Shown: one piece after another, positions 6,830 through 8,475 of the stretch | How the letters are laid out: each line of letters begins with the position of its first letter | How positions within the stretch are numbered: position 1 is the stretch's first letter | From: Chloroflexota bacterium | GTDB lineage: Bacteria > Chloroflexota > Limnocylindria > QHBO01 | Direction: 5' to 3' | DNA: 8,475 nt | Assembly: GCA_029865285.1 (NCBI GenBank) | Contig: JAOUHE010000067.1 | Location: 1 to 8,475 of the forward strand | Program-made: the position numbers and the translations under genes | Notes under the pieces: model-generated | Seen by the model: only the letters and a program-made list of their open reading frames with translations | The model's database searches: none | What the model was told of the DNA's origin: nothing

Positions 6830-7869
6830 GCCTCGAGCCATGACAGCGCCAGGTTCGGCGTCGCCTGGAGCCCTGGCTCTGCCCGCTCGCCGGCGGCAAA
6901 GCGGAATCCTGCCGCGGCGCCGATCATTGCCCCGTTATCGGTGCACCATGCCGGCGGCGGCACGAGCAGCGGGATCCCCACCGCATCAAGCCGAGTTCGG
7001 AGCGTGGTCCGGAGGGATGTATTGGCTGCGACACCGCCGCCCATCGCGACCGCGGCCACCGCGTGCTCCTCGGCAGCCTCCACGGTCTTGCGGACCAGGG
7101 CGTCCACCACCGCCTCCTGGAATGCTGCCGCCAGGCCATCCACCGGGATCGCGACGCCGCGCTCGCGGTAGCCCGCAATCTCGCGAAGCACCGCTGACTT
7201 GAGGCCGGAGAAGCTGAAGTCGAAGCGCCCGTCGGTTCGGGCCCGGGGAAATCGCAACGTCGGGCGCGCTCCCTCGGCAGCGGCGCTCACCGCTGGGCCG
7301 CCCGGGTACGGGAGGCCCAGCAGTCGCCCGACCTTGTCGAACGCCTCGCCCGCCGCATCGTCAACCGTCTGGCCGAGCAACCGATAGCGGCCATGGCCGG
7401 CCATCAGAACGAGCTGGGTGTGTCCCCCACTCACCACCAGGCAGAGCAGCGGAAAGGGCGGCTCGGGAGGAAGCGGTTCGCCTGGCCGGGCGTCGGTCAG
7501 CCAGTTGGCGTAGATGTGACCCTCGATGTGATTGACGCCGATCAGCGGCAGGCCGCGAGCGGCGGCGATCGCCTGGCCCGCATTGACGCCCACCAGCAGC
7601 GAGCCGATGAGGCCCGGCCCGTACGTGACCGCGACGGCGTCCAGGTCGTCCCAGCCGACCTCCGCCTCGCCAAGGGCCGCGCGCGTCGTCTGGACGATCC
7701 AGCGCAACTGCTGCCGGGCGGCCACCTCCGGGACGATGCCGCCGGTGGCTGCGTGAATGGCGATCTGGGTTGCCACCTGGTTCGCCTCGATCTGTCGCCC
7801 GCCGACTACGACCGCCACCCCGGTCTCATCGCAGCTGGTCTCGATCGCCAGGATCCGCGGCCCGCTCAT
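6826..7869 (-). CDS. tsaD: tRNA N6-adenosine threonylcarbamoyltransferase TsaD (Kae1/YgjD family)
   Basis: TsaD transfers the threonylcarbamoyl group from threonylcarbamoyl-AMP to A37 of tRNAs reading ANN codons, forming t6A together with TsaB and TsaE. The 347 residues show ILAIETSCDETGVAVV (6-21), TYGPGLIGSLLVG (82-94), the metal-binding NHIEGHIYA (113-121) with His114 and His118, VVSGGHTQLVLM (145-156), DDAAGEAFDKVGRLLG (170-185), FSFSGLKSAV (218-227), GGGVAANTSLR (277-287) and CTDNGAMIG (309-317) with Asp311 as the remaining metal ligand. Nothing is missing from this ASKHA-fold enzyme. The start is ATG 7869, overlapping the rimI stop as ATGA, with GAGG 7 nt upstream. The frame stays open to 8298, but that extension is rimI read in another frame and has no family similarity. 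Having tsaB and rimI immediately upstream supports a t6A operon. Confidence 0.98.
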   Translation of the reverse strand: MSGPRILAIETSCDETGVAVVVGGRQIEANQVATQIAIHAATGGIVPEVAARQQLRWIVQTTRAALGEAEVGWDDLDAVAVTYGPGLIGSLLVGVNAGQAIAAARGLPLIGVNHIEGHIYANWLTDARPGEPLPPEPPFPLLCLVVSGGHTQLVLMAGHGRYRLLGQTVDDAAGEAFDKVGRLLGLPYPGGPAVSAAAEGARPTLRFPRARTDGRFDFSFSGLKSAVLREIAGYRERGVAIPVDGLAAAFQEAVVDALVRKTVEAAEEHAVAAVAMGGGVAANTSLRTTLRTRLDAVGIPLLVPPPAWCTDNGAMIGAAAGFRFAAGERAEPGLQATPNLALSWLEA

Positions 7870-8390
7870 CGGTCCGCCTCGGCTCGTGCCCAGGCGCGCT
7901 CGGCCGCCAGTCGTTGCTGCATCGCGGGGTCGTCCAGGTTCGGCGTGGTCATGATCAGCGCGTCTTCGCCGTCGTCGCTGTAGTAGTGCGGCCGCGTGCC
8001 CGCCTCCACGAAGCCAAACCCCGCGTAGAGCGCCTGCGCGGCCGCATTGCCAAACCGGACCTCGAGCGTCATGCGCGCCGAACCGAGTTCGATGGCCAGC
8101 TCGGCGAGCTCCAGCAGGAGGCGTCGACCGATCCCTCGTCGGCGCCAATCGGGGTGGACGCCGAAGGTGGTGATGTGCGCATCGTCGACCATCAGCCAGA
8201 TCCCTCCGAAGCCGATCACGCGCGTGCCGACTCGTGCCACCAGGTAGCGCGCCATGCGATTCGCGGTCAGTTCCTGGTGAAACGCGAAAGCGGGCCACGG
8301 GGCGTTGAAGCTGAGCCGCTCAACGTCGAGGACTCCGGGGATGTCGGCGAGCCCCATCGGCTCGATCAGGATCGGCGCGGTCACGGCCAC
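7866..8390 (-). CDS. rimI: RimI-type GNAT N-acetyltransferase (ribosomal protein S18 N-alpha-acetyltransferase)
   Basis: RimI acetylates the N-terminal alanine of ribosomal protein S18; some homologues act more broadly on protein N-termini. The 174-residue GNAT protein shows DDAHITTFGVHP (69-80), the acetyl-CoA pyrophosphate loop RRRGIG (83-88), LEVRFGNAAAQALYAGFGF (109-127) with the usual Asn and Tyr, and the RimI-type ending HYYSDDGEDALIM (135-147). The last 26 residues or so (from TPNLDD) extend beyond the GNAT core and are probably helical. I chose GTG 8390 because GGGGAG lies 6 nt upstream. A second GTG at 8384 would overlap the tsaB stop as GTGA but places that site 12 nt away. The gene sits between tsaB and tsaD, the classic arrangement. 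The family is clear, but the exact protein substrate is inferred from context. Confidence 0.92.
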   Translation of the reverse strand: MAVTAPILIEPMGLADIPGVLDVERLSFNAPWPAFAFHQELTANRMARYLVARVGTRVIGFGGIWLMVDDAHITTFGVHPDWRRRGIGRRLLLELAELAIELGSARMTLEVRFGNAAAQALYAGFGFVEAGTRPHYYSDDGEDALIMTTPNLDDPAMQQRLAAERAWARAEADR

Positions 8391-8475
8391 GGCGGGCTCC
8401 CCGGCGCGGGGGAGGCGATCCCGCGAGGTTGTCGCAGATAGCCCGGCTCAAGCGATTCGAGATCATCGCCGTGCG
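8381..8475 (-). CDS. tsaB: C-terminal end of TsaB (t6A biosynthesis dimerisation partner of TsaD), cut by the window edge
   Basis: A minus-strand frame enters from the right edge and runs 30 codons to a TGA at 8383-8381. Its residues read HGDDLESLEPGYLRQPRG followed by a Pro/Ala/Gly-rich end. TsaB proteins typically finish with an acidic stretch and a tyrosine-leucine-arginine-x-proline motif (here EPGYLRQP) close to the C-terminus, and tsaB often lies just upstream of rimI-tsaD. TsaB is the inactive ASKHA paralogue that binds TsaD in the t6A complex. The stop codon lies inside the start region of rimI (10-base overlap with GTG 8390). The assignment rests on this short motif plus gene order, so it is good but not certain. 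Confidence 0.8.
   Translation of the reverse strand, partial: HGDDLESLEPGYLRQPRGIASPAPGSPPWP
8397..8402 (-). promoter_or_regulatory. Ribosome binding site favouring the upstream GTG of rimI
   Basis: GGGGAG on the minus strand lies 6 nt before the GTG at 8390 and 12 nt before the GTG at 8384. The spacing favours the first GTG. The site is inside the last codons of tsaB. Confidence 0.6.

Noticed and set aside
5978..7171. 397-codon plus-strand open frame opposite rsmA and tsaD
   Set aside because: It crosses the junction of two well-conserved minus-strand genes and has low-information composition.
7870..8298. 143-residue N-terminal extension of TsaD
   Set aside because: The extension is rimI read out of frame, with Arg/Gly/His-rich composition. 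ATG 7869 with its Shine-Dalgarno site and the ATGA overlap gives the normal TsaD N-terminus.
1..8475. CRISPR array, tRNA/rRNA genes, insertion sequence ends, toxin-antitoxin or defence genes
   Set aside because: Reading both strands showed no regularly spaced repeats, no tRNA-like cloverleaf, no transposase motifs and no unassigned gene-sized gap. All space is used by housekeeping genes.

Overview
This is a gene-dense, GC-rich (roughly two thirds G+C, by eye) bacterial chromosome segment made only of housekeeping genes. There is no sign of a mobile element, CRISPR array, phage or RNA gene. The codon style, the polyprenyl synthase whose second aspartate motif reads DDLKG instead of DDxxD, and the gene mix point tentatively to a Chloroflexota-like lineage, perhaps a soil or freshwater Limnocylindria/Ellin6529-type organism. 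That assignment is inference from family resemblance and was not tested. Every stretch is coding: the longest non-coding gap inside the window is the 30 bases at 875-904.

Layout. Bases 32-874 (minus) encode the recombination mediator RecO. Bases 905-1963 (plus) encode a short-chain polyprenyl (probably geranylgeranyl) diphosphate synthase that diverges from recO across the 30-base gap. From the right edge to base 1960, all on the minus strand, runs a compact cluster in the transcription order tsaB (C-terminus only) - rimI - tsaD - rsmA - ispE - ridA - glmU - CNNM/CorC-type membrane protein. Its last stop codon overlaps the stop codon of the converging synthase inside one CTAG palindrome.

How the genes work together. 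TsaB and TsaD belong to the machinery that makes N6-threonylcarbamoyladenosine (t6A) at position 37 of ANN-decoding tRNAs. RimI acetylates a ribosomal protein N-terminus. RsmA dimethylates two adenosines in 16S rRNA. These four form a translation-quality block. IspE (the kinase of the MEP isoprenoid pathway), RidA (enamine/imine deaminase), GlmU (UDP-GlcNAc synthesis for the cell wall) and a probable Mg2+ export/homeostasis protein form a metabolism and envelope block. IspE and the neighbouring polyprenyl synthase act in the same isoprenoid route. The order rsmA-ispE-ridA-glmU mirrors the Bacillus ksgA...ispE-purR-yabJ-spoVG-glmU neighbourhood, with the Gram-positive regulators missing.

Almost every junction in the minus-strand cluster is a start/stop overlap (ATGA, TTGA, 8 or 10 bases), which predicts translational coupling in one long transcript. 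Its promoter is not in the window. I found no undescribed system. The most useful observations concern gene-junction architecture, start codons and a few family-level residue changes.
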